From NCBI GenBank assembly GCA_001769855.1, contig MEPP01000001.1:1-40971 (forward strand): 40,971 nt of DNA. Direction: 5' to 3'. Positions 1 through 8,916 of the stretch are shown piece by piece; the stretch's first letter is position 1, and the number at the start of each line of letters is the position of its first letter. The translations under genes and the position numbers were made by a program. The stretch comes from Bdellovibrionales bacterium GWA2_49_15. GTDB taxonomy: Bacteria; Bdellovibrionota; Bacteriovoracia; Bacteriovoracales; Bacteriovoracaceae. Under the pieces are notes generated by a model. The model was not told where the DNA came from and did not search any database. It was given only the letters and a program-made list of their open reading frames with translations.

Positions 1-29
1 TTATAAATTCGCCAATTCATACGTTTCAT
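1..29 (-). CDS. 5' end of a small or truncated gene running off the window
   Basis: An ATG at 29-27 on the minus strand follows a strong ribosome binding site (AAAGGAGGTC, complement of about 34-44) and opens a frame beginning MKRMNWRIY before the window ends. It starts 19 bases after the stop of the gene at 49-528, so the two are probably co-transcribed. Nothing can be said about function from nine codons. Confidence 0.5.
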
Positions 30-48
30 TGTTTGACCTCCTTTCATT

Positions 49-528
49 TCACTGACACGCAATTTGGTTTAAATAGCTGGCCCGGTCCCTGATTTTCAGG
101 TGAGGAAACTTTTCCTCAAAACACGACAAAAGATTTAATATGGCTTCCTTGGCATTTTCCCTTTTGCTGGCGTCAAAAATCTGTTCGCCCAAAAACGAGG
201 CTGCCCGTTCAATGTAGGACAAAACATCCTTCCTTTCGGACCTATAATCAAAGGCCAGGGCCAGCGTGCATTCGTGGAACACATCAACCAATATCTGGTC
301 CAGGGATTCCAGTGATTTTCCGTAGGCAAGCTGGATTGAGTGGTCGATGCTCAAAAATTCATCATCATTACGTGAGTAAAATTCTGTACAGTTGAAAACG
401 TCATAAATGGTGTCTTGGATGCGGAAAATTTCGAGGTCCTTCCTGATCATGTTTTTGGCCATGTTCTTTAAATAGTCCGTGGTGCCTGGCCGTTTTTCTT
501 CCGATAGGGCCAAAGAAAGTGCTTCCAT
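49..528 (-). CDS. Uncharacterised 159-residue soluble protein
   Basis: I do not recognise this family. The frame starts with ATG after a clean AGGAGG spaced seven bases upstream, so the start is well supported. The product is acidic, mostly helical in appearance, with no signal peptide, membrane segment or obvious catalytic motif. It is followed 19 bases later by a second minus-strand gene with its own strong ribosome binding site. It is divergent from the XRE-type regulator at 810, and the 280-base gap between them carries several ATTCATG-type inverted repeats, so it is a likely target of that regulator. It could be an element-specific accessory protein; the role is unknown. Confidence 0.6.
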   Translation of the reverse strand: MEALSLALSEEKRPGTTDYLKNMAKNMIRKDLEIFRIQDTIYDVFNCTEFYSRNDDEFLSIDHSIQLAYGKSLESLDQILVDVFHECTLALAFDYRSERKDVLSYIERAASFLGEQIFDASKRENAKEAILNLLSCFEEKFPHLKIRDRASYLNQIACQ

Positions 529-631
529 GTTTCATTCCTCCTGTTCAAGGTTCAAATATTTTGGTGGAAGGAACCTAATTCGACGTGATTCCTTTTATCA
601 AGAAAAAGATGAGTGATTTCAAAAGGTTACT

Positions 632-747
632 ATTCATGAATAATGGCCGTGTTATTCACGCATTTGTAACTTGCTAGAATCTGGCGCACCTATTCATGCA
701 TGAATTATTCGGCCTGAATAACTCATTCACGCGCTGACAGCATGAAT
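632..747. promoter_or_regulatory. Cluster of ATTCATG/TGAATAA inverted repeats (putative operator)
   Basis: The divergent intergenic region 529-809 holds four related dyads: TATTCATGAATA (632-643), ATTCATGCATGAAT (692-705), TTATTC-5 bases-GAATAA (705-721) and ATTCA-13 bases-TGAAT (725-747), plus a half site TTATTCA at 653-659. Such repeated half sites between divergent genes usually bind a dimeric regulator; the adjacent HTH protein at 810 is the obvious candidate. Seen directly: the repeats. Inferred: the binding protein and shared promoters. Confidence 0.6.
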
Positions 748-809
748 ATTTGACGAACCACGTCGGACTCGATATGTAAGAATCTCTTTATACTGAACAG
801 GGGCCGGGA

Positions 810-1595
810 ATGGGCGAAGAAAATAAGTTCGAATCCAATTCGCAGCTAGCTCGCAAATGTGTGCGTGAGCTTAAAACCAAGCACCCAAACTTCAGTTCTT
901 CCCAGATTGCCGCAATGATTGGCATGAGCCAGCCGACCTTTTCGAGATTAGAAAATGGCCAATCAAATCCAAGCTTAAATACTATCAGCACACTGCTCTC
1001 AGGCCTTGGCAAATCTCATTATATTTCCCAGGCCATTGAAATCGCGAACCCAAACCTGGCTTCAATGATAAAAGAAAATCTCTCTCATAATGCCGAAACT
1101 CCCATTTTAGGTGGTGAATTCGTCCGATATTTCCGCCAAGTCGAGCACCGAAATATCATGCTCCTTGCCATGACTCGTTCAGGTACGACCCGCGCTGAAA
1201 TTCAGGGTGAATATGGTAATTCAGGACTGCGAAAACTTGAGGAACTTCTCAAAGACAATATTTTGAAAGAAAGCCGTGGCATTATCAAGGCCGACGATGA
1301 AAAGGTCACCTTCGACCAAGAGGCCCTGAAAAGTGCTGTATTAAGCAGTATTGAGCAGCATTACAACCCTGAAAAATATGGCACCGGCGAAAACTGGCTC
1401 TCTTTTCAAACCGAGTCAGTGAATAAAGAAAAGGCCCTCAAACTCATTCGGGCCAAACTGCAAAAAGTTTACAAGGAAATCAAAGAGGAAATCCTCTACT
1501 CGCCAGAATATTTTGGGAATGATAAAGTCTTCATCGCAATGGTGGCAGACTCGCTCCTCAAAGATTTGGTATCATCAGCGGAGGTGATACAATGA
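810..1595 (+). CDS. XRE-type helix-turn-helix regulator with C-terminal sensing region
   Basis: Residues about 13-70 form an XRE-like helix-turn-helix (FSSSQIAAMIGMSQPTFSRL followed by ENGQSNPS). Residues about 110-150 look like a winged-helix or second DNA-contact region (MTRSGTTRAEIQGEYGNSGL), and the rest is helical. The size and layout recall regulators common in Bdellovibrio-like bacteria (TIGR02147/DUF4423 type), but I cannot confirm that family. The ATG follows a weak AGGGG. It faces the gene at 528 across a region rich in dyads, so it probably represses itself and its neighbour. Its last codons overlap the start of the small exported protein at 1592, which has an excellent ribosome binding site inside this gene. 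Confidence 0.75.
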   Translation: MGEENKFESNSQLARKCVRELKTKHPNFSSSQIAAMIGMSQPTFSRLENGQSNPSLNTISTLLSGLGKSHYISQAIEIANPNLASMIKENLSHNAETPILGGEFVRYFRQVEHRNIMLLAMTRSGTTRAEIQGEYGNSGLRKLEELLKDNILKESRGIIKADDEKVTFDQEALKSAVLSSIEQHYNPEKYGTGENWLSFQTESVNKEKALKLIRAKLQKVYKEIKEEILYSPEYFGNDKVFIAMVADSLLKDLVSSAEVIQ

Positions 1596-1891
1596 AAAAG
1601 ATGATTTTTACATTTGTGACAACAGCATTACTTGCCTCATCTTCATTCGCCCAAGATTTGAGCAATACTACCATTGAACTCAGCAAGACCATTAAAGAGG
1701 CCAAGCTTTTCGATGGCCGAAAAGTGGATTTTCAAAAGGAAGTTGAAAAACTTCATCTCTTTGATAACAAAATTGACTTTCTTGAACTTCGCTCTGGTGA
1801 AATCGTTGACCGTACTGATATTCGCTCGATTCAGCTTCTTGATTCCCATCGAATGATTCTTAAGGCGACTGGTGTTGATGGGGGCGGCTAA
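1592..1891 (+). CDS. Small exported protein (99 residues)
   Basis: The first 20 residues are a typical Sec signal peptide (MKKMIFTFVTTALLASSSFA) with an AxA-like cleavage site before QDLSN. The mature part is about 79 residues, charged, mixed alpha/beta in appearance, ending in a GVDGGG tail, with no cysteines. The start overlaps the stop of the upstream regulator in ATGA fashion and is preceded by GGAGGTGAT, a near-perfect match to the 16S 3' end, so translation is coupled and strong. I do not recognise the family; a periplasmic partner of the regulator is possible but unproven. Confidence 0.65.
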   Translation: MKKMIFTFVTTALLASSSFAQDLSNTTIELSKTIKEAKLFDGRKVDFQKEVEKLHLFDNKIDFLELRSGEIVDRTDIRSIQLLDSHRMILKATGVDGGG

Positions 1892-1992
1892 TGTGCGCGA
1901 CTCCTAGTACCTTTCTGTGCGATGAAATTAGTTTTTTAATTACATTTACAACAAACGGTTTCCAATTGGATTGCGCCTAAATTAGCAGAATT

Positions 1993-3534
1993 ATGAAAAA
2001 AATTAATAATGACTTTCTATCTGCCGCCTCACTTGAATGGGCAATGAACCATATAACAAAATTTGGTGATACTGATATTTTCCCAGTCCCGTTTGAATAT
2101 ATTGCTATTAAAAATAGATGGGTAAGTATTAAGCAACATTTGGAAACCTTAGATTTTGCAGAGTATCAACCTAAAAATACCTTCAACTTGTTGGTCCCCA
2201 AGAAGAATGGATATAGGGTAGCAAGACAGCTTGATCCAATTGATAACATCATGATGTTGGCAGCAATTCACGAGATTGCCCCAATATTGGAGAAATCACG
2301 ATCGGAAGACACTGTTGCCTGCTCATATCGAATTGAAATTGATTCTGAAAATTTCAAAATGTATCGAGATGATGGCTGGAAAATGTTCTATCAAATTTCA
2401 CAAAAACTCGCTAAAAAAAATAAGCATGTTTTGACACTAGACATTGCTGATTTCTACAACCAAATCTATCTCCATGGAGTACACAATCAACTCGAATCGG
2501 CAGGAGTGAACATTGTTCGAGCAACCAGCATAGAAAACTTTTTAATTAATCTAAATGCGAAAAAATCAGTTGGTTTACCAGTAGGACCAGTATTCTCAAT
2601 TATACTTGCGGAAATGGTATTAAATGATTTGGATTATTTTATAAAACAGCTTGGCTTTGATTATGTTAGATATGTTGATGATATACGAATATTTTGCGGA
2701 AACTCGAATCAGGCCGAAAGAATACTTCATGATGTATCTGAGTATCTTTATTCAAGCCTTCGACTGACTCTACAAACTCATAAGGTAAAAAAATTAACAA
2801 CCAAAAAGTTTCTTGAAAGTAATCTGTATGATCCTGAAGAAAAAAAAGAAGAGAAATATCTAGATGCCTTAAAAGAAAAGGTGACTGAAACAGGATATGG
2901 CGCTACTGAAGAAGACATAGAAGACGAGCACGGATTTGAATTAGAATCCGAGAGTCTTCAGCAAGTATTTGATCATTGCCTATCGTTAAGTTCACATGAA
3001 ATTGGTTATTTTAAAGCCCTATTGCGATTAGCAACTAAAGGGAGAATCCGCTCCATCCTTGATACTGTTTTAACAAATCTCGAACTACTGATGCCAGTTT
3101 ACAGAGATGTTATTAAGTATTTACTTGCCGTAGAAAACGATGGCTGCAAAAACAAAATTGAGGCTGCGGTTCTCGGAATTATGAAAATGGGTTGCTACAA
3201 AAAATTACCGTACCAGAGAGCCTGGTCGCACTATTACTATTTCTCACCAAAGCAAAGATTCGATGCTTCTGATCAATTTGAGGCAGTAAAACAAGTGAGT
3301 AAAAGAGATTTCATGCTACTTCTTGCTGAACACGGAAAGGATCATAAGGCACTTTTCATGCCATACAAGGAGAATTGGCAAAATTTCAGTGCGCCTGAGC
3401 GCAGGGCTATAATTTATGCTTCAAAAATCTTGCCCACGACAGAAAGGAAAATATGGCTAAAAAATGTAGAAGCAAGCACTGGAGATTTTTTTGAAAAGGA
3501 AATTGCTCGATATATGCTTTCTTTTCAGGGTTAA
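1993..3534 (+). CDS. Reverse transcriptase, defence-type (DRT/Abi-like candidate)
   Basis: The 513-residue product carries the reverse transcriptase fingers and palm: motif A LDIADFYNQI with Asp150, motif B GLPVGPVFSIILAEM at about 195-212, and motif C YVDD with Asp229 and Asp230. These give the expected three metal-binding aspartates. There is no maturase X domain, no HNH and no retron-like short length; after about residue 300 comes a helical extension, as in the Abi-type and 'unknown group' bacterial RTs that act in phage defence. The 101 bases upstream show no convincing msr/msd. The next gene (3631) lies 96 bases downstream on the same strand and may be its partner. Family-level knowledge supports a defence role; the subclass cannot be assigned by eye. 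Confidence 0.85.
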   Translation: MKKINNDFLSAASLEWAMNHITKFGDTDIFPVPFEYIAIKNRWVSIKQHLETLDFAEYQPKNTFNLLVPKKNGYRVARQLDPIDNIMMLAAIHEIAPILEKSRSEDTVACSYRIEIDSENFKMYRDDGWKMFYQISQKLAKKNKHVLTLDIADFYNQIYLHGVHNQLESAGVNIVRATSIENFLINLNAKKSVGLPVGPVFSIILAEMVLNDLDYFIKQLGFDYVRYVDDIRIFCGNSNQAERILHDVSEYLYSSLRLTLQTHKVKKLTTKKFLESNLYDPEEKKEEKYLDALKEKVTETGYGATEEDIEDEHGFELESESLQQVFDHCLSLSSHEIGYFKALLRLATKGRIRSILDTVLTNLELLMPVYRDVIKYLLAVENDGCKNKIEAAVLGIMKMGCYKKLPYQRAWSHYYYFSPKQRFDASDQFEAVKQVSKRDFMLLLAEHGKDHKALFMPYKENWQNFSAPERRAIIYASKILPTTERKIWLKNVEASTGDFFEKEIARYMLSFQG

Positions 3535-3630
3535 TATTTTATCATCATTGCTTAAATTTCATTCGCGAATTTCATCAATAAATATTTTTCCGAATGAACA
3601 TCTTCACCCCGCTAAAATTGGATTTTTATT

Positions 3631-4383
3631 ATGAGAACTGATTATTCAAAAAAAGTTCAAAATGAAAGTATATTTTGGATTATGAGTGCTGGCGAGCTAC
3701 ATCTTTCAGCAAAAATAATATGGGAAGCGTACAACTCAAACATACCTCAATTTGAAAATTATTCTCAAAAAATGGGCATACATTTACAATCTGCTCTCCC
3801 AAGAACATTTGCAATGAATGCAGGGCTCTCAATTGAATTGGGAATAAAGGCTTGCATCCTCCAAAGGTACAGTACTCTTTCTCAGGAGCATTACATCCAC
3901 AATCTTATCAAATTAAAAGAGTATGCGGGGATAATATTAGATGAACGTCAACAAAAACAACTTGATATTCTTACAGAATTTATTTCTTGGGCCGGTAGAT
4001 ATCCAATTGGAAAAGCTGTAAATTCATTTGATGTACTTATGGATAAGTTGGAAAGTATTGGAATTGATGCCCCGTGGGAATCACATACGTTGCCAATCAT
4101 CTGGGATGAGTACAACAAGATTTGGAATAAAATAATTTATCACTTCCAAGGAATTGGCGGTGGTGGGTCAATTTCTGAAACTGGAAATTGGATTAGCGAT
4201 TTCAAAGGAGGATTAATCTGGAAGGTCGTAAAAGAATCCCAGATTGAAAACTCATCAACCTTTCAAGATTACGAAGCTAATTTGACAGTCGCCGAAGCTT
4301 TCATTTTAGCTGAAAAACTAAATAGCGAAAGATTTGCAATAAACGGAATGTACATGGAAAGTTATTTCACTGCTGAAATGTAA
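3631..4383 (+). CDS. Helical protein downstream of the RT, possibly HEPN-like
   Basis: The 250-residue product is soluble and mainly helical. The segment MNAGLSIELGIKACIL (about residues 68-83) followed by HYIHNLIKL and later ISWAGRYPIGK resembles the layout of HEPN-type or nucleotidyltransferase-partner helical bundles, but no R-x(4-6)-H ribonuclease motif is present, so if it is HEPN it would be an inactive or binding version. A glycine run GIGGGGS near residue 173 is probably a linker. It sits 96 bases after the reverse transcriptase and is followed by the convergent STAND gene, so the RT and this gene form a two-gene unit by position. Function is inferred from context only. Confidence 0.55.
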   Translation: MRTDYSKKVQNESIFWIMSAGELHLSAKIIWEAYNSNIPQFENYSQKMGIHLQSALPRTFAMNAGLSIELGIKACILQRYSTLSQEHYIHNLIKLKEYAGIILDERQQKQLDILTEFISWAGRYPIGKAVNSFDVLMDKLESIGIDAPWESHTLPIIWDEYNKIWNKIIYHFQGIGGGGSISETGNWISDFKGGLIWKVVKESQIENSSTFQDYEANLTVAEAFILAEKLNSERFAINGMYMESYFTAEM

Positions 4384-4452
4384 TGAGATAAAATCAAGTT
4401 CCTCGGATTCTTTAAGTCTTCCCCACCTCTTTTCGATCTACTACAATATTTT

Positions 4453-7400
4453 CTAATTAGGAGCCGTGAAAATGTTTTTCTTGCGACCAACTAAGTGACC
4501 ACTTTCATCAAAGCTGAACGCCCCACTTGAATCTAATCTTCCCTCATATTTGTTGTGATCACCACCGATCATTCTTTTTTCGGCCAAGAATGTCCAAGCA
4601 ATGGAAAGATCTTCTTTTTTTAGAAAATCTAATAAAGCTTTCTTTTTTATCAACACGCATGATGGGGTCTGCTTATCAAAAACGTGTGGATCAAATACAA
4701 TTATTTCATTGTTAGAATCATAAAAAACACCATCAAATTTTTTTTGGTGAATATTCATCGAATCCACAAGGTATTTTCCTGGTAATTTGATGGTGACAGT
4801 TCCCTCGGTTGAACAATCTAAGCTTGAACCACTGCTTTGATATTGATCATTAGTTACTAGAATTTTTGCAGGAATGCCCCTTGTACTTCCTCTACCATCT
4901 GTCCATCCATCTCGGCTGTAAAATGGCACATTTTTAAATGAAAATGCTTTTGCCCATGGGTATTCGCCTAAAAATACATCGTAAAAGCTACTTGATTCTG
5001 GCATCCATCTCCCCATGTAATTTTGTTTCTTTGCCCATCTGAAAAATCTTTCTTTGCTATTTCCCTCTACGAAATAGCTTTTAAACATGTACCAAAGACT
5101 TCTTGTCGGTGAATCATATTTTTCTTGTTCTGGAGGTATTTCATCTTGCCACTCAATAAATGATTCAAGGACTAACCATGTTTCGTCCTTATCATCAACA
5201 AGTTCGATAAACTTTTTAGGATCAGGTAAATCATTTCTCTTTTTTAGCCAATCTTGATTAGTAAGGTTGTTGGCCCATGCATTATATTTATTTATTTTTT
5301 GATGAGTGTTAAATGTTGGTAGGTGCTCTATTATTTCGAAATTATCGTTCTTCAATATGCAGGTCGGATCAATATTCCTTACACCAATTTGCCAGGTCCC
5401 CTCATAATTTGTGATTTCATCTGAGACACCATCTTCTTTAAATTGAAAGTTGTCCGCGAGTCTTGCTAAAAGCTCATACAAAGCAATCCATTGATATTTT
5501 TTTCCAATTCTTTCAGGCTTATTCTCCGTTCGATCAGACCGATGTCTCAACATTGAATCAAACTTACCATGTAAGTGCTCTTTCCATCCAAGTTTAACAA
5601 CTTTTTCAAATACCCATCGTTGAGCAAGATTAGCGTCAAAATCTATTGTCGGGTCTTGTATTCGCCCATTGTCATCCAAGAACGGCTCAATATTGTCAGT
5701 AAAATCTATTAATTGATATTCAGTTAGAGTCTTTTTAAATTTTTTCATTGCCGCAATCATTTCTTTTTTTAAATCTTTATCACGGCGATCTAGCGCTTCA
5801 TCGGAAACATCATATTTTGTACGCATCTCTTCCAATTCATCATCTGTTTTATTTTGCATTAATTTAGTAAATTCAGAAAAATCGAAGCCATAGAATTTTT
5901 CGGTGGCTTGTCCCAAAAGCTCTATCTGTTTAACTTTGAGCGTATCTTTGAAATCTTTGTAGATTTTATTCCTGTCCTTTGGAGAATTGCTTAATGATCG
6001 ACTAGTCCACTGCCGCACTTCGCAATTTAATACATAGTTTCCGAAGTCCGCGATTCCTCCATCCTGGTACATTAGAGATGACCAAATATCAATAAATCCT
6101 CTTGATTTACCTTTGTCCGAATAGAAAGCGTCGATGCCGTATTTCTTTCTGAGATTTTTAAGCGAAGGGATTTTTTTGGGCCATTTGCTTTTATAAGGTG
6201 GATTAAAAACTTCGCTGTTTAATTTCAACTTTATTCCATTCGACAATGCAGTATCAATAACTCCTTTTGCATAACATCTGGTTAATATATTTATGGGCGG
6301 CCGTCTTTTTTTGAATTTATTTTGGTAAACCCAAGAAGCAAGATTTTTCAACTCGTTGATTTTTGTTGTGGACCTAATGCTGCAACCATAAGCAACTGCA
6401 TACAATCTTTCTTCCACATATGGATCGTTCACATTTTTAAATTTTTCTAAAAGACTTTGAACTACATGAAGGTTACCAGAAAGGATTGTGACTAAAGATT
6501 TCGTTGCCATGTCTCTAACAAAACGATTTGAAGATGTTAGAAACCATGTAAGACAAACAGAGGTAAGTCTTCTCGAATCATCGCTGATTTTGCTTTTGTC
6601 GCTATTTGACCATCCCCATGCAATTAATCGATCTGTGGAGTTCCTTGCACCATAATGATTGTGTAAAAACACAGTCCATCCTGAATCTCTTTTCGCCATT
6701 GAAAACCTTGAGAGATGTCTGTGTAGGAAGTCTGCATTAAAGGGATGGTCAGGAATCGGTGCGACGGAAATAAATGCATTTACCAATTGATCATAACCAT
6801 CAGTACTTCTCACGATCACTTGGTTGATAAATTTTAGTGTGTTCTTGCGGTCAATAGTAAAGGCGTTGGTTTTTCTCCATACGAGACTTTCTATGAAGGC
6901 TCCACGGAAAAAATGTTTTTGTGTTAAATATGGTGCGACTTCAAAAAACTCTATCCCCTTAAGATGTTCTGGACATTGGATACAGAGGGCTTCGGCGATA
7001 CCCTGATTATAACCTTTATCAAGATATCTTCCCAGTTTTCTTCTCCTGGAAAAAAACTTTTTTGCGGTCTCCATATTTTTATTGGTTTTGCCGAATTCCA
7101 ATTCATACTTTTTAAATATGTATCGCCCGATGAGATGGTCGCTAAATTTCTGGAATGGAAATCTATATTCAAAACCGTCATACTCTTTCTTCCCTAAAGA
7201 GAATGTTGGCGACTTAACTAGAATTAAATTCCTTTCTAGTTCGTTTAAAAATTTCTTGTAATTTACCGAGGGTTGGTTGTTACGAATTATTTTCTTTACG
7301 GCTTCTTCACTTAAACGGTCACTATTAAGAGATACCATCGCTTCTGCTATTTTTTCTATAACAGTATCCCAAATATTTTTCCCGGGGGCCTCGCTTATGC

Positions 7401-8625
7401 TAAACACTTTCGCAATTTTTTTAGAAACATTGTCAACAAAGGATTCAAAAATGTAAGTTGCACCTTCATGACCTTTAAATATCTGCCTCTTATCCTTGTA
7501 CTTGGAACGTTTTTCAAATGCCTTGCAAAAAAGAAGTAAGAAGAGTGGATTTTGAAATTCTGGTGTCAAAATAGGTATCTCGGGAATAGGGAGATTGAAT
7601 TCCGTAAAAAATTTATTTACGGCCTCCCATTCTTTAAATTTAAAACCTTGATGTTCTTCCTCTATCAGTAACTTTTGCGCAGCTTTGCTAACTGTACTTT
7701 TTTCAAACCCGGTTCTCACTGAAACAACAAGAGCGATGTTTTGATAGTCTTTTATTTCTTCAATTAATTTTATTAAATGCCTTCTCCAGTAGTTGTCATT
7801 TCTGGTCTCATTCACCGCATCTATTGCCAGAATGGCCCTACATTTTGTTTTCTTCCCTGATTCATCCAGCTTTTTAAGAAATTGTTTTGGTGTAAGAAAT
7901 GTCTTTAATTGTCTGTTTATTTGAATTAGAGGCTCATCATTTGCTTCAAATAATTCACCAAAAACCAAAACTCCTGGTAATTGATTTTGATGTCTTTTTT
8001 CAATTAAATCACAAAGTAGATGCGTTTTTCCGTTTCCGGCAAGACCAGTAAGTAGGCAATAGGGTGTGTTTGAGAGTTGGCTAATTGTGCTTTCAGAAAA
8101 ACTTTCAAAATCTCTTATCTTACTCTGAGTTTCATATAAAAAATGAATATCGTGATCAAACCTTTCTCTTTCAGAAAATCCGTTTCTAATTGTAGTTGAG
8201 GCAACAGGTTTTTCTTTTGCTTTTTCTTTTTCGGATTGCAAAACTGATACAAGATTCCAGATCAGCTTTTGTGAATCGGTTGTACATTTTTTTATCTTTT
8301 TATAGTCTATAATTTTATTGTCATAATCATTTACAGCATCCAGGACTGTTAAGAGTTTTTCTATTTCTTTTTTGAGTTTTAAATATTCGCTGTTAATATC
8401 CTCCTGAGAGAAAAAACTCGATACTCTTAAGAATGATTTCTTTAGCTCCCCCTTGTTCTTTCTAAATTTACGGATAAATTCTTTGGTGCGCGAAAGGCCG
8501 TCAAAGCATTCGGAAATTGGCAGTTCTATATTAAGTTTTGGAGTATACCTGCCCCCCGCCCTATTTTTTATTATATTTAGGTGCTTTCTATTCCATGTGC
8601 TGTCTAAAAATATGCTTCTTGCCAT
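4453..8625 (-). CDS. Large STAND-type NTPase, putative phage sensor
   Basis: The 1,390-residue product has a Walker A motif GLAGNGKTH (about 194-202, Lys200) and a Walker B region LAIDAVNET with Asp269, typical of STAND/NACHT-like ATPases. It is preceded by a short motif GRYTPKLNIELPI near residue 24-36 and a charged helical stretch, and followed by about 900 residues of helical, repeat-like sequence that would serve as the sensor. This plan matches large bacterial STAND proteins such as the Avs family, which oligomerise on phage proteins. I see no certain effector domain at the N-terminus. ATG at 8625 is preferred over the TTG one codon upstream; neither has a good ribosome binding site. It is convergent with the RT unit and divergent from hsdR. 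Confidence 0.75.
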   Translation of the reverse strand: MARSIFLDSTWNRKHLNIIKNRAGGRYTPKLNIELPISECFDGLSRTKEFIRKFRKNKGELKKSFLRVSSFFSQEDINSEYLKLKKEIEKLLTVLDAVNDYDNKIIDYKKIKKCTTDSQKLIWNLVSVLQSEKEKAKEKPVASTTIRNGFSERERFDHDIHFLYETQSKIRDFESFSESTISQLSNTPYCLLTGLAGNGKTHLLCDLIEKRHQNQLPGVLVFGELFEANDEPLIQINRQLKTFLTPKQFLKKLDESGKKTKCRAILAIDAVNETRNDNYWRRHLIKLIEEIKDYQNIALVVSVRTGFEKSTVSKAAQKLLIEEEHQGFKFKEWEAVNKFFTEFNLPIPEIPILTPEFQNPLFLLLFCKAFEKRSKYKDKRQIFKGHEGATYIFESFVDNVSKKIAKVFSISEAPGKNIWDTVIEKIAEAMVSLNSDRLSEEAVKKIIRNNQPSVNYKKFLNELERNLILVKSPTFSLGKKEYDGFEYRFPFQKFSDHLIGRYIFKKYELEFGKTNKNMETAKKFFSRRRKLGRYLDKGYNQGIAEALCIQCPEHLKGIEFFEVAPYLTQKHFFRGAFIESLVWRKTNAFTIDRKNTLKFINQVIVRSTDGYDQLVNAFISVAPIPDHPFNADFLHRHLSRFSMAKRDSGWTVFLHNHYGARNSTDRLIAWGWSNSDKSKISDDSRRLTSVCLTWFLTSSNRFVRDMATKSLVTILSGNLHVVQSLLEKFKNVNDPYVEERLYAVAYGCSIRSTTKINELKNLASWVYQNKFKKRRPPINILTRCYAKGVIDTALSNGIKLKLNSEVFNPPYKSKWPKKIPSLKNLRKKYGIDAFYSDKGKSRGFIDIWSSLMYQDGGIADFGNYVLNCEVRQWTSRSLSNSPKDRNKIYKDFKDTLKVKQIELLGQATEKFYGFDFSEFTKLMQNKTDDELEEMRTKYDVSDEALDRRDKDLKKEMIAAMKKFKKTLTEYQLIDFTDNIEPFLDDNGRIQDPTIDFDANLAQRWVFEKVVKLGWKEHLHGKFDSMLRHRSDRTENKPERIGKKYQWIALYELLARLADNFQFKEDGVSDEITNYEGTWQIGVRNIDPTCILKNDNFEIIEHLPTFNTHQKINKYNAWANNLTNQDWLKKRNDLPDPKKFIELVDDKDETWLVLESFIEWQDEIPPEQEKYDSPTRSLWYMFKSYFVEGNSKERFFRWAKKQNYMGRWMPESSSFYDVFLGEYPWAKAFSFKNVPFYSRDGWTDGRGSTRGIPAKILVTNDQYQSSGSSLDCSTEGTVTIKLPGKYLVDSMNIHQKKFDGVFYDSNNEIIVFDPHVFDKQTPSCVLIKKKALLDFLKKEDLSIAWTFLAEKRMIGGDHNKYEGRLDSSGAFSFDESGHLVGRKKNIFTAPN

Positions 8626-8916
8626 CAAACCATTGAGTTATTTAAAGTCCTCTGAATTTAAGCATTTTTATTATGTAATATCTAAACAAAGACGCTTAAT
8701 TTCAAAGAGAGCAGTCAAGTTAGAGGCAGTGGCATTCATCTTCGCTTGCTTTTGCGCCCCGTATCAATTCATTGGCTTTACTTGTCACACTCGATCGCTA
8801 ACAATTATTCAATAAATAATTTATAGAGGCAAAATAACTATCTGCAACAGGAATTGTCGGGCGTTTACATGTCTCAAAAGATATAATCCCCCACCGACCT
8901 AAAAAGGGAAAACCTA
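8626..8916. promoter_or_regulatory. Divergent intergenic region between STAND gene and hsdR
   Basis: This 291-base gap must hold the promoters of two divergent defence transcription units. It is very AT-rich and contains an inverted repeat AATTATT-CAATA-AATAATT (8803-8821). An AAGGGAA ribosome binding site lies about ten bases before the hsdR ATG. No gene is supported inside it. Confidence 0.4.

Noticed and set aside
1892..1992. Possible retron msr/msd before the reverse transcriptase
   Set aside because: Only about 100 bases and no strong paired inverted repeats; a DRT-type ncRNA cannot be excluded but is not visible.
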